Source: Microbacterium profundi (GTDB lineage: Bacteria > Actinomycetota > Actinomycetes > Actinomycetales > Microbacteriaceae). From it: DNA of 64,000 nucleotides. The stretch is taken from positions 1,178,001 to 1,242,000 of the forward strand of contig NZ_JPSY01000001.1 in NCBI RefSeq assembly GCF_000763375.1, given 5' to 3'. The notes under the pieces were generated by a model, which was given only the letters and a program-made list of their open reading frames with translations, did not search any database and was not told where the DNA came from. Positions within the stretch are counted from its first letter, which is position 1. Each line of letters starts with the position of its first letter. Below, piece by piece: positions 34,504 to 43,707 of this stretch. The position numbers were made by a program, and so were the translations under genes.

Positions 34504-34903
34504 GGGGGCTCCTGATCTGTGTCGAAGTCATCGGTGCCCAGGGGTGGCAACCGTTATCGCTTTGCAGGGAGGGCAACTCTGAAGATGACCTTACCGGGTA
34601 GTTCAGCGTAGTGGTCCACACTCGACCAAAATAATCAGGTCCAGAGGGGGGTCCCTTCCACATCGCGCCAGGCAAGTCTCGCCGACCCCGACGTGCGCGA
34701 GTCGACCTGCTACGGCGAGGTGATCGACCAAGATATGAACAACGAGCGGCTTCCCATGGAGGGAAGTGTGGCATACAGTTGAACCGCCGGGTTCAACCCG
34801 AATCGGTCGGGCTCCCTGTTGTGCGGTCGCCGGCGTCCCGCTAGATGGGATGTGTTCCGACAGAGCGTGCACGCAAGTCCCGAAGAACCATGAAAGGTAA
34901 GCA
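34504..34903. promoter_or_regulatory. Divergent intergenic region between etfB and the Ltp2-like thiolase gene
   Basis: About 400 bases with no gene that I can support. It must hold promoters for both directions. AAAGG lies just upstream of the thiolase ATG 34904. No clear operator palindrome or -10/-35 pair stands out, and the GTAC repeat type seen at 21309-21355 is absent. Confidence 0.4.
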
Positions 34904-36067
34904 ATGAGTATTCGCGGAGCCGCGTTCATCGCAGGTGCGTACGAGCATCCACAACGCGTCATACCTGACAAGTCTCTCGGCCAGGTGCACGCGGAGGTCG
35001 CCGCAGGCGCCCTCCGGGACGCGGGACTGAGCTTCTCCGACGTCGACGCATACTTCTGCGCGGGGGACGCGCCTGGTCTCGGCGGAATTTCTATGGCGGA
35101 CTACATGGGTTTGAAGCTGCGCTACACCGACTCGACCGAGACCGGCGGCTCGTCCTATATTGCCCACATCGGCCATGCGGCCGCAGCGATTAAGGCAGGC
35201 AAGGCCTCGATCGCGCTCATCTCGCTGGCAGGCTTGCCCCGGCAGATGATGGGCAATCTCGTGATGGATGGTTTCGGAGCCTCGGAGGATGCCTTCGAAG
35301 CGCCTTTCGGACCGACGGTTCACGGCCTGTACGCGCTTGCCGCCCGGCGACACATGTATGAGTTTGGCACCACGAGCGAGCAACTCGCCGAGATCAAGGT
35401 GGCCGCGTCGATTCACGCGCAACACAACCCGAACGCGTTGCTGTCCACGCCTGTGACCGTCGAAGAGGTGGTCAACTCGCCAATGGTCAGCGATCCGCTG
35501 CATCGCCTCGACTGCTGCGTCGTCACCGACGGCGGGGGGGCGCTCATCGTCGTCTCTCCCGAGGTGGCCCGCGATCTCGAACGCTCAGTGGTCAAGGTTC
35601 TCGGGCACGGCGAGGCTCCCAAGCACACCAACGGCGGCAAGGTGAATGTCACGTTCACTGGTGCGCGCTGGTCCGGCCCGACCGCGTTCGCGGAGGCGGG
35701 AGTCACGCCGCAGGACATCGACTACGCGTCGATCTATGACTCCTTCACCATCACGGTGCTCGAGACCATCGAGGACCTCGGCTTCTGCGAGAAGGGCAAA
35801 GGCGGCGAGTTCGTGCTCGACGGCACCCTTCAGGCGCCATTTGGCAAGCTTCCGTTCAATACCGACGGTGGGGGTCTGGCGAACAACCATCCGGCGAACC
35901 GTGGAGGGATGACTAAGGTACTGGAGGCGGTGCGTCAACTCCGCGACGAGGCCCATCCCGCGGTTCAGGTACCTAACGCCCAGCTGGCAATCGCGCACGG
36001 CACCGGTGGCAGCCTACCGACCCGGATGGGTGCGGCGACCGTCATTCTTGGAAGGGAAGACTCATGA
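34904..36067 (+). CDS. Thiolase-superfamily protein of the lipid-transfer (Ltp2/SCP2-thiolase) type
   Basis: A 387-residue thiolase-fold protein. The N-terminal region where true thiolases carry the acyl-accepting Cys reads DSTETGGSSYIAHIGHAA, with no Cys. The C-terminal AHGTGGSLPTRMG is the second loop and NNHPANRGGM is near 330. This pattern is that of Ltp2-like proteins, which work as retro-aldolases with a DUF35 partner in steroid side-chain loss. Its stop overlaps the start of exactly such a DUF35 gene by four bases. I therefore favour retro-aldol cleavage or C-C cleavage over thiolysis. Confidence 0.83.
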   Translation: MSIRGAAFIAGAYEHPQRVIPDKSLGQVHAEVAAGALRDAGLSFSDVDAYFCAGDAPGLGGISMADYMGLKLRYTDSTETGGSSYIAHIGHAAAAIKAGKASIALISLAGLPRQMMGNLVMDGFGASEDAFEAPFGPTVHGLYALAARRHMYEFGTTSEQLAEIKVAASIHAQHNPNALLSTPVTVEEVVNSPMVSDPLHRLDCCVVTDGGGALIVVSPEVARDLERSVVKVLGHGEAPKHTNGGKVNVTFTGARWSGPTAFAEAGVTPQDIDYASIYDSFTITVLETIEDLGFCEKGKGGEFVLDGTLQAPFGKLPFNTDGGGLANNHPANRGGMTKVLEAVRQLRDEAHPAVQVPNAQLAIAHGTGGSLPTRMGAATVILGREDS

Positions 36068-36483
36068 CCGAGACAACAGTGCTGCCCAGCCCGGCGCCCA
36101 CGATCGACCCGGAGACCAAGCCGTACTGGGATGCCACCCTCCGGGGCAAGCTGCTGATCCGGCGCTGCAATGCGTGCGGCGAGGCACATTGGTACCCGCG
36201 TACACTATGCCCGTTCTGCGGATCGTTCGATACCGAGTGGCTTGAGACGGCAGGTCAGGGCGAGATTTACACATTCGCGATCACCCGCAAGGGCCTCGGC
36301 CACTATAGCGGCGTCGGCCCATACGTGCTCGCTTTTGTCACTCTTGACGAGGGTCCCTCGATGCTCACCAACATCATCGAATGCGACGTAGATGATGTGC
36401 AGATAGGGGACCGAGTGGAGGTTGTGTTCCACAAGACCAACGCCGAGGCGGCACTTCCTCGGTTCCGCCCCGTCGCGCGATAA
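36064..36483 (+). CDS. DUF35 OB-fold/zinc-ribbon protein
   Basis: A 139-residue protein. The rubredoxin-like zinc ribbon has C35-x2-C38 and C49-x2-C52 (RRCNACGEAHW ... TLCPFCGS), followed by an OB fold (GQGEIYTFAITRKG ... VLAFVTLDEGP ... IGDRVEVVF ... LPRFRPV). Such proteins form complexes with thiolase-like enzymes and shape their acyl-CoA tunnel, as ChsH2 does with Ltp2. Coupling by a four-base overlap supports a 1:1 complex. A truncated relative lies at 20125-20277. Confidence 0.9.
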   Translation: MTETTVLPSPAPTIDPETKPYWDATLRGKLLIRRCNACGEAHWYPRTLCPFCGSFDTEWLETAGQGEIYTFAITRKGLGHYSGVGPYVLAFVTLDEGPSMLTNIIECDVDDVQIGDRVEVVFHKTNAEAALPRFRPVAR

Positions 36484-36595
36484 CGTCAAGTTCTCGCGTC
36501 GTCGCGCGACCCTGCGCGGCGACGGGAGACCGGTCGACGCGCAGACGCGAGCCACGGGTCGCCCGCCAGCGCGGCGTCCACCTAGGAGACCAAAC

Positions 36596-37477
36596 ATGAT
36601 CCGCACTGCGTCCTTCGTCTCTGTCGCCGATGTGCACGAGCGTCTGGCCTCGGTAGGCTACCTACCTTCCCAGGCGGTCGCGACTACCGTGTTCCTTGCG
36701 AGCGAGTTGGGCAAGCCCCTGCTGGTCGAGGGCCCCGCAGGAGTTGGCAAGACGGCGCTCGCGCAAGCGGTTTCTGACGCGACCGGATCGCCACTCGTCC
36801 GGCTGCAATGCTACGAAGGGGTGGATGAGGCGCGAGCACTTTACGAATGGAACCACGCGAAGCAGTTGTTGCGCATCACAGCTTCGAAGGATGAGAGCTG
36901 GGACGAGACCAGTGCCGATATCTTCAGCGAGGAGTTCCTGCTGGCCCGGCCCCTGTTGACCGCCATCCGCAACGAAGTGCCGACGGTACTGCTGATCGAT
37001 GAGACTGATAAGGCCGACATCGAGATTGAGGGCCTTCTGCTGGAAGTCCTGGGAGAATTCCAGATCACGATTCCCGAGATGGGGACGGTGCGGGCACGCC
37101 AACGGCCTTTCGTGGTGCTGACGTCCAACGCCAGTCGCGAGTTGTCGGAGGCGCTGCGCAGGCGGTGCGTCTTCCTGCACATTGACTATCCGGACAGCGA
37201 CCTTGAGGAACGCATCATCCGGGCGAAGGTTCCCGATCTCGAGGACTCGCTCACGACGTCGATCGTGCGGGTCGTCAATGCCCTGCGCGGGTTGCCGCTG
37301 CGCAAAGCTCCTTCCGTCTCGGAAACGATCGACTGGGCCCACACCCTGCTCGCGTTGGGCGCCGTCGCGCTCGACGAACACATGATGCGAAACTCACTTG
37401 GGGTGATTCTCAAGCACCGCTCGGACCACGAGAAGGCACAGAGACTAGTGGGTATGGAAAGCGTTCTCGCGCCATGA
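36596..37477 (+). CDS. MoxR-family AAA+ ATPase
   Basis: A 293-residue AAA+ ATPase of the MoxR group: Walker A GPAGVGKTALA (about 46-56), Walker B VLLIDETDKADIE, sensor VVLTSNASRELSE and arginine-finger region RRRCVFLHID. MoxR proteins act as chaperone-like remodelers that insert metal cofactors or activate enzymes, with a VWA partner. ATG 36596 follows AGGAGACCAAAC. Its last bases overlap the CoxE-like start (ATGA), so the two are an obligatory pair. The target enzyme is not evident. Confidence 0.9.
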   Translation: MIRTASFVSVADVHERLASVGYLPSQAVATTVFLASELGKPLLVEGPAGVGKTALAQAVSDATGSPLVRLQCYEGVDEARALYEWNHAKQLLRITASKDESWDETSADIFSEEFLLARPLLTAIRNEVPTVLLIDETDKADIEIEGLLLEVLGEFQITIPEMGTVRARQRPFVVLTSNASRELSEALRRRCVFLHIDYPDSDLEERIIRAKVPDLEDSLTTSIVRVVNALRGLPLRKAPSVSETIDWAHTLLALGAVALDEHMMRNSLGVILKHRSDHEKAQRLVGMESVLAP

Positions 37478-38871
37478 CAGAGGGCGGACACGCCGTCACG
37501 GACGACGCTTATGGCCTGCAGCAACGACTCGTCGACTTCGTCAATGCACTGCGGACCAAGGGGATAATGGCTGGTACGGGCGATACGATCGATGCGGCGT
37601 ATGCGATCACCCGGGTGGGCGTCACCGATCGAAGCATCCTGCGCGAAGGGCTCGCGGGCACTCTGACGCGAAAGCACAGCGAGCGACAGACCTTCGACGA
37701 AGTCTTCGACATCTACTTCCCGCGACGCGTCGGTCGGTCCCGTTCCACCGAGCAGGTCCCCGCTGACTTAGGCGTCGGCACATTGCGTGACATGCTGGTC
37801 GAAGCACTCGCGGCCGCGGATCTCTACGCACTGGACGAACTCGCCGAGATAGCCGTCGATCGATTCGGGCTGATCGCCGGTGATCGTCCTGGGTGGTCCT
37901 CGAAGCAGACGCTCGACAAGGTGCAACCCCAGAACCTCCTCGCGCGCATCATGGACATGCGCGGCGACGACGACGCCGTCATCGAATTGGGCGGTGCCTC
38001 ACCCCGCGACCACGTGCGATACCTCATAGAACGCTTCCGGCAGCACGTAGATGGGGAGTCCAGGCGACGCACTACCGAGACGCGCGGGCGTGAGCGCATG
38101 GTTCTTTCCGCGGTGCAGGCGCAGATCGAACGGATCGACTTTCTGAGCGCCAGCGCCGAGCAGGTCGACGAGATGCGCCGCAGCGTGCGACCGCTTGCTC
38201 GCCGGCTGGCGACTCGGCTCGCGGCGAAGCGGCGACACAGGTATCGAAACACGATCGACATCCGGCAGACGATGCGCAAGTCCATGTCAACCGGCGGGAC
38301 TCCCATCGACCTTGTCTACTCGAAGCCGCACCCGCGTCGACCGGACCTGGTTCTGCTGTGCGACGTCTCCAGCTCCGTGTCGGGCTTCTCCGGCTTCACG
38401 ATGCTCCTTGTACAGGCGATGAAGAACCAATTCAAGAAGATAAAGGTATACGCCTTCATCAATGCGATGGCGGACGTAACCGACCTCATCTCCGTCGACG
38501 GCGACGAGGACGGTGAGCAACTGCACGCGCGAATTGTTGGGAGTGCGCGCGTGCAGAGCGCAGCCTCGAGCAGCGACTATGGTGCCGCCTTTGCTGAGTT
38601 CGTAGCTCGCGACCTGGAGTCGGTTGGTACGCGTAGTTCGGTGCTCATCCTCGGCGATGCACGCACTAACCACCGCGATCCAGGCCTCGGCCCGCTCAGC
38701 GAGATCCGGGCGCGGTCGAATCGAACGTTCTGGCTCAATCCCGAACGAGAGAAGATGTGGGGAACGGGTGACTCCGCGGCATTCGACTACGCCAACGTAG
38801 TCGAAATGCACGAGTGTAGTTCGATCGCACAACTTGGCGAGTTCGTCAGCGCGATGCTTCCGTCGACGTAG
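37474..38871 (+). CDS. CoxE-like VWA-domain protein
   Basis: A 465-residue protein. Residues 300 onward form a von Willebrand A domain with the MIDAS loop LLCDVSSSVSGFS (DxSxS) and later ILGDARTN. The N-terminal 280 residues are the CoxE-specific helical region (DFVNALRTKGIMAGTGDTID). CoxE/CoxD-type pairs activate carbon monoxide dehydrogenase and other metalloenzymes. Here no molybdenum hydroxylase gene is in the window; possible clients are the cytochrome b, the desulforedoxin-like proteins or an enzyme encoded elsewhere. Confidence 0.9.
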   Translation: MTEGGHAVTDDAYGLQQRLVDFVNALRTKGIMAGTGDTIDAAYAITRVGVTDRSILREGLAGTLTRKHSERQTFDEVFDIYFPRRVGRSRSTEQVPADLGVGTLRDMLVEALAAADLYALDELAEIAVDRFGLIAGDRPGWSSKQTLDKVQPQNLLARIMDMRGDDDAVIELGGASPRDHVRYLIERFRQHVDGESRRRTTETRGRERMVLSAVQAQIERIDFLSASAEQVDEMRRSVRPLARRLATRLAAKRRHRYRNTIDIRQTMRKSMSTGGTPIDLVYSKPHPRRPDLVLLCDVSSSVSGFSGFTMLLVQAMKNQFKKIKVYAFINAMADVTDLISVDGDEDGEQLHARIVGSARVQSAASSSDYGAAFAEFVARDLESVGTRSSVLILGDARTNHRDPGLGPLSEIRARSNRTFWLNPEREKMWGTGDSAAFDYANVVEMHECSSIAQLGEFVSAMLPST

Positions 38872-38937
38872 TCAACCTCAAACGCGGCGGCCGATGGCGA
38901 CTGGTTCGGGGAATCAAGTCATGAGAAGGAGATAACC

Positions 38938-40905
38938 ATGACGGCATATCGAGATGTGTGGCGGAGAAGCCTGGAGGATCCCGAGGGGTTTTGGCTCGAG
39001 GCAGCGGGAGCGATCAATTGGACCACCGCTCCGCGTCACGCCCTGGTGCCGCGCGGAGACGAGTGGTCCTGGTTTCCCGATGGCACGCTGAACATGAGCT
39101 TCAACTGCCTCGACCGTCATGTGGAGTCTGGTCATGGAGACCACATCGCCCTGAGGTACCACTCAGCTATGAATGGAACCAAGGAGGACTACACCTACGC
39201 AGAACTTCGCGAGCGCGTTGCCCATTTCGCTGGCGCGCTGCGGTCGTCTGGCGTGACGACAGGAGACCGTGTTCTGCTCTACTTGCCGATGACACCCGAG
39301 GCCGTCATAGCGATGCTCGCATGCGCCCGCCTGGGCGCAATTCACTCCGTCGTGTTCGGTGGGTTTGCAGCAACAGAGCTTGCCGTCAGGATTACAGATG
39401 CCCGACCCAGTGTCGTCGTCACAGCATCAGGCGGTATGGAGCCGGGACGCGTAGTCGAATACCTTCCGCTAGTACGGAAGGCGCTAGAAGCGGCGGAAGG
39501 CATCGTCTCAACAGTCGTCGTCTGCGACCGCGAAGGCATTCCCGGCTCGGCGGACGAGATGGCAGGGACTGTGCCAGGCGTCGCCTGGTTGGACTGGGAC
39601 AGACTCGTCGCGACGGCCGAACCAGCCCCACCAGTTCCGGTTGCCTCCTCCGCCCCCCTTTACATTCTGTACACCTCGGGAACGACCGGTAGCCCGAAGG
39701 GTGTCGTCCGCGATACGGGCGGATATGCCGTCGCGTTATCGTGGGCGATGCGTAACGTTTACGACATCGGTGCCGGCGACACGATGTTCACCGCATCGGA
39801 CGTGGGTTGGGTCGTGGGGCACTCATTCATCGTCTACGGGCCGCTTCTGGCTGGCGCCACGACCGTGCTCTTCGAGGGCAAACCGGTTGGAACCCCAGAC
39901 GCCGGTGAGTTCTGGCGTGTGGTGCACGACTACCGCGTCAAGGCAATGTTCGCAGCACCGACAGCGTTGCGCGCCATACGGCGCGTCGACCCGGAACTCA
40001 GGCAGCTGTCGAAAGGAGCTGTCGCATCGCTGGAGACCTTGTTCCTCGCAGGCGAGCGGTTGGACCCCGAAACATGGCGGTGGGCAAACGACGGCCTACG
40101 CGTCCGCATCGTGGATCACTGGTGGCAGACAGAGACTGGGTGGCCGATCTGCGCGATCCCCGTCGGAGTGGAGGCGCTCCAACCGAAACCAGGATCAACC
40201 GCGGTGCCGATGCCGGGCTATGACATTCGAATCCTCGGCACCGGGGGAGACGACCTAACCGGCACCGGTCCGCGCGGCTCCAGCCCCGAGGGCAACATTG
40301 TGCTACGAACCCCACTACCGCCCGGCGCTCTAACTGGGGTGTGGGGAAGCGCGGAGAGGTACCGCCACTCTTACCTGACTGCCTTCCCCGGCTACTACTC
40401 GACGGGAGACGCCGGATATATCGATGAAGACGGATACGTCTTCGTTATGGGCCGAACGGACGACGTCATCAACGTCGCCGGACACCGCCTCTCAACCGGC
40501 TCTCTCGAAGAAGTCCTCACGATGCATCCAGCAGTGGCCGAGTGCGCGGTCATCGGGATTTATGACGAAATTAAGGGGCAGAGAGCCGCCGGCTTCGTAA
40601 CTCTCAAAGCCCACGTCGCGATCTCGCAAGAGCGACTTCAGCGCGAACTGGTATCTCTAGTTCGAGAGCACGTCGGGCCGATCGCCGCGTTCCGCGACGT
40701 GACCATCCTCGACCGGCTCCCAAAAACCCGCACTGGCAAGATTTTGCGCAAGACAATGCGCCAGATTGCCGATGGCGAGACATACAAAGTTCCGGCGACG
40801 ATCGAGGACCCTACTGTCCTGGACGGGCTGATAGTCGCTTTGAAGGCGTCGCCGCGGCGCGCATCCGAACCGAGTGCCATGCTTAGTGGGCCGAGTGCTG
40901 GCTGA
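38938..40905 (+). CDS. Acetyl-/propionyl-CoA synthetase-like acyl-CoA ligase
   Basis: A 655-residue ANL ligase with the acetyl-CoA-synthetase N-terminus (WRRSLEDPEGFWLEAAGAIN), the ATP loop YTSGTTGSPKGVV, DVGWVVGHSF, TETGWPICAI, YYSTGDAGYIDEDGYVF and the catalytic Lys in TRTGKILRKTM. Length and motifs match propionate/acetate-CoA ligases. It would activate a short acid, perhaps a C2-C4 fragment made by the pathway. Start ATG 38938 follows GAAGGAGATAACC. It is the last gene of the plus-strand operon that starts at 34904. Confidence 0.9.
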   Translation: MTAYRDVWRRSLEDPEGFWLEAAGAINWTTAPRHALVPRGDEWSWFPDGTLNMSFNCLDRHVESGHGDHIALRYHSAMNGTKEDYTYAELRERVAHFAGALRSSGVTTGDRVLLYLPMTPEAVIAMLACARLGAIHSVVFGGFAATELAVRITDARPSVVVTASGGMEPGRVVEYLPLVRKALEAAEGIVSTVVVCDREGIPGSADEMAGTVPGVAWLDWDRLVATAEPAPPVPVASSAPLYILYTSGTTGSPKGVVRDTGGYAVALSWAMRNVYDIGAGDTMFTASDVGWVVGHSFIVYGPLLAGATTVLFEGKPVGTPDAGEFWRVVHDYRVKAMFAAPTALRAIRRVDPELRQLSKGAVASLETLFLAGERLDPETWRWANDGLRVRIVDHWWQTETGWPICAIPVGVEALQPKPGSTAVPMPGYDIRILGTGGDDLTGTGPRGSSPEGNIVLRTPLPPGALTGVWGSAERYRHSYLTAFPGYYSTGDAGYIDEDGYVFVMGRTDDVINVAGHRLSTGSLEEVLTMHPAVAECAVIGIYDEIKGQRAAGFVTLKAHVAISQERLQRELVSLVREHVGPIAAFRDVTILDRLPKTRTGKILRKTMRQIADGETYKVPATIEDPTVLDGLIVALKASPRRASEPSAMLSGPSAG

Positions 40906-41094
40906 GCGACGAAGACTGAACATTCATGTAGCGCTGAGTCGCGTGCCGGGCAGGAGCAGAGGTGCTCGCCGCAGTGCTGGCTGCCCGAGCCAGGTGCATC
41001 CGGCGTGTCTAAATTCCTCGAACCTGCCGACGTCCCCTCGTTTGTGGGCGCCGTCGATGCCGGAATTTGTCAAGGCGAGTGAGGCCGGTGGGTG

Positions 41095-42108
41095 TTAGGC
41101 GGCGAGTTGGATCTCGTCGGTTGGTGGCTGGTTGATCCACGCGGCCGGGTCTCGGTCGAGGATCTTCGGTCGCGTCTGTCGCGTCGTGAACCGTTCGGGG
41201 TGGGCGCGGCGGGCGGCCTCGAGTGTGGCGTCTCGGTCGCGGTCGATGGCGTCGGCGTGCCCGTAGTGCACGTCGGCGGGCGTGTGCATGCCGATGCCGG
41301 TGTGCCGGTGGTGGTGGTTGTAGGCGTGCACGAATTCGTCCAGGAACTGCCGTGCGTGGGCGAGGGAGACGAACCGGTCGGGGAAGACGGGCAGGTACTT
41401 CATCGTCTTGAACAGCGCTTCGGAGTAGGGGTTGTCATTGGACACGTGCGGTCGGGAGCGGGACGCGGTCACGCCGAGATCGGCGAGCAGGGTGCGGACG
41501 GTCTTCGACGTCATCGAGGGGCCGCCGTCGGAGTGCACGACCTCGGGGGTGCCGTGGATCCCGAACGCGTCGGTCATCATCTCCTTGGCGAGTAGGCCGT
41601 CCTCGCAGGCGTGCACGATGGCGCCGACGATGTAGCGGGAGAAGATGTCGATCATCACGTACGCGTCGTAGTACGTGCCTTTGACAGGGCCGGCGAGTTT
41701 CGTGATGTCCCAGGTATAGACCTGCCCGACGGCGGTCGCGATCAGCTCCGGCACCTTCCGCGGCGGATGGGTCGCGAGCCGGCGCCGCTCCCGTACCTGC
41801 GTGTGCTCGCGCAGCACCCGATACATGGTCGAGACCGAGCCCACGTATTCGCCGCGCTCGAGCAGGATGGGATAGATCTGCAACGGCGGCTTGTCGACGA
41901 ACTCGTCACTGTTGAGCGTGGACAGCACCAGCGACCGCTCGACGCTCGAGAGCTTGTTCGCTGGGGCAGGACGAGCCGACGGCGGCTCGGGGTCCGGTCG
42001 GCGTGCGCGGGAGGCGGCGCGGGTCGCGGTCGCACGCGCCACGCCGGTCAGGGCTGCCGCCTGCCGGGTCGGCACGTCCGCGGCGGCCAGTTCGACGTAG
42101 GTGTTCAT
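41095..42108 (-). CDS. IS3-family OrfB, DDE transposase
   Basis: A 337-residue transposase from ATG 42108 (MNTYVELAAADVPTRQAA). The DDE residues are visible in VYTWDITKLAG, VVHSDGGPSM and DNPYSEALFKTMKY. The longer frame reaching 42339 is inside orfA and reflects a possible -1 frameshift fusion rather than a start. It is clearly related to, but diverged from, the 5827 enzyme. Confidence 0.88.
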   Translation of the reverse strand: MNTYVELAAADVPTRQAAALTGVARATATRAASRARRPDPEPPSARPAPANKLSSVERSLVLSTLNSDEFVDKPPLQIYPILLERGEYVGSVSTMYRVLREHTQVRERRRLATHPPRKVPELIATAVGQVYTWDITKLAGPVKGTYYDAYVMIDIFSRYIVGAIVHACEDGLLAKEMMTDAFGIHGTPEVVHSDGGPSMTSKTVRTLLADLGVTASRSRPHVSNDNPYSEALFKTMKYLPVFPDRFVSLAHARQFLDEFVHAYNHHHRHTGIGMHTPADVHYGHADAIDRDRDATLEAARRAHPERFTTRQTRPKILDRDPAAWINQPPTDEIQLAA

Positions 42109-42545
42109 GAGCGCTTCCCGCGCCGCGGGTCGGTGTCCGCGCTCTTGGAGATCTGCCCCAAGAGCGCGTGCGCTTTTCCCATGATCTCCAACGCCGTCCG
42201 CGTCATCGACAACTCCACCTCGGCCTTCCGCAGTTGCGCCTTCAACCGGGCGTTCTCGGCCTGCGCGGCGCTGGGACGACCGACCGCTTCGCCGGGGTTC
42301 TTGCCCTCCAGCAGACCCGCGTCGCGCTGCTTGCGCCACTCCGAGATCAGCGACGAGTACAGGCCATGTCGGCGCAGGTATCCCGCGCCCTCACCCGTCT
42401 CGCACGCGACCTCGTACTCGGACAGGTACTGCAACTTCTGGCCCGGCGAGAACGAACGCCGACGCGTCGGCCCGTCCGGGATCGAGGGTGCGCTCACGAC
42501 TCCATCATCGGCCGCGACGACCGCGACCGGGGAACTCAAACTCAT
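42105..42545 (-). CDS. IS3-family OrfA, DNA-binding protein
   Basis: A 146-residue protein. A helix-turn-helix in the middle (QLQYLSEYEVACETGEGAGY, RRHGLYSSLISEWR) is followed by a Leu-rich coiled coil (AQAENARLKAQLRKAEVE). It ends four bases into orfB (ATGA). OrfA binds the element's ends and may be fused to OrfB by frameshifting. Confidence 0.85.
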   Translation of the reverse strand: MSLSSPVAVVAADDGVVSAPSIPDGPTRRRSFSPGQKLQYLSEYEVACETGEGAGYLRRHGLYSSLISEWRKQRDAGLLEGKNPGEAVGRPSAAQAENARLKAQLRKAEVELSMTRTALEIMGKAHALLGQISKSADTDPRRGKRS

Positions 42546-42715
42546 CAGATTGGTGATCCTTCAACTCGCCCCACGAGGCGGACTTGCTATAAACCGGTGG
42601 ACTCACTCAACCCTGACACGTAGGGTGCCGGGGATGTAGCAGAACCGGTCGAAGCAGTAGTGGGAGCGGAACAGCGCCCGCCGGTCGTTCTCTCTGCAAC
42701 CTCGCCGTTTACCGA

Positions 42716-43707
42716 TCAGGACACGTTTGACGGCGGGAGGGTCGCGATTAGTTCGTCTACCCATGTTCCGAGTCGCTCGGTGTGTTCGTCTCGGAGGGGC
42801 AAGATGCCCGCGTCGATCAGGAGCGACCTGAGGTGATGTCTGGCCTGCCCCGGTGGGCAAGCATCGAGGCTGGCATGGGTGATCGAGGTCTCCGCGCCGA
42901 TGGTCTGCAGGAGGGCTTTCGGGATGGGCTTGAGCAGCCACCGCATGGTCGAGTCGGGCCGGCCCCGCTGTGCAAGCGCGGCGGGAGTTCTGTGAGCGGG
43001 ACGGGGATGGTGCCTGTTGCCGAGGAGAGTAGCTGTCGGACGCTCAGGGTGACGGAGCAGCGTATGCACGTCCGCTCGAAGTGTTGATCGCCGGCCGCAC
43101 CGCAGGTAGCACACACGTAGTCTCGTGTTGCTCCGGCGCATGGCCCGCAGATCCGCTCCCCCGTCTCGGAAAACCCGATGAGGGCTTTGACCTGGTCGCA
43201 GGTGGGGCATGTGTTCGGGGTGCGGAGCACGCGCCGGTAGCAGCCGGTGCAGACAGGGCCGATCGGCCACGTCGTCGTGTGAACGGGCCGCGCGAGATGG
43301 CAAACAACGCACTCAGCATCGGTGGTCTGATAGCAGGACTTGCAGAGATCGGTACTGCCGTTTTGGCTGCGTGCGGCGATTGGGCGTTCTTGTCCGCAGT
43401 GCCCGCACGCCCGGACGGGCGCCTTGTGGCAGCGTTTGCAGTAGTCGTCGCCGTCGACGACCGCGGTGACGTGGTCGACGCGACCGCAGCCTGCGCAGTC
43501 TCGCTTGGGTCGGGCGCAGTGACCGCACAGAGCGGCGCCGTCGCTTGTTCGGGCGCTGGGTGTTCGTGATCGGTGGCAGTTGGAGCATTCCTCGCGCCTG
43601 CTGGCGTTGTAGCACGGGCGGCATAGCCCACCTCCCTCAGGGAGCCTTTTCGAGCGCGGTGCGGTCGTGCCGCATTCGGAGCATGGATGCTCCGGGAGTG
43701 CTTTCAC
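42716..43707 (-). pseudogene. Multi-zinc-ribbon recombinase-associated protein, frameshifted
   Basis: The N-terminal 215 residues carry about ten CxxC-type knuckles (HPCSECG, GLCRPCY, CSNCHR, CAGCGR, YCKRCH, CGHCGQ, CVVCH, CTGCYR, CPTCDQ, CATCGA), spaced about 20 residues apart. At about 42985 the frame is lost. A shift by one base restores LPAALAQRGRPDSTMRWLLK and continues to RDEHTERLGTWVDELIATLP. In related actinobacterial proteins this helical domain continues further, so the gene is also truncated at 42716. Its start overlaps the XRE gene's stop by four bases. The family travels with integrases on genomic islands; function unknown. Confidence 0.7.

Larger units (their letters stand above)
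41068..42618 (-). mobile_element. IS3-family element, second copy of a different subgroup
   Basis: Ends are TGTCAAGGCGAGTGAG (from 41068) and, reversed, CTCACTCAACCCTGACA (to 42618), an imperfect inverted repeat with one gap. It holds OrfA and OrfB on the minus strand, whose frames overlap by four bases. No target duplication is clear. It separates the catabolic genes from the recombinase remnants. Confidence 0.75.

Noticed and set aside
42603..42941. 112-codon minus-strand frame near the right end of the second IS3
   Set aside because: It crosses the frameshifted zinc-ribbon gene in a third frame and ends in the IS3 border; its short tail HYCFDRFCYIPGTLR is not recognised.
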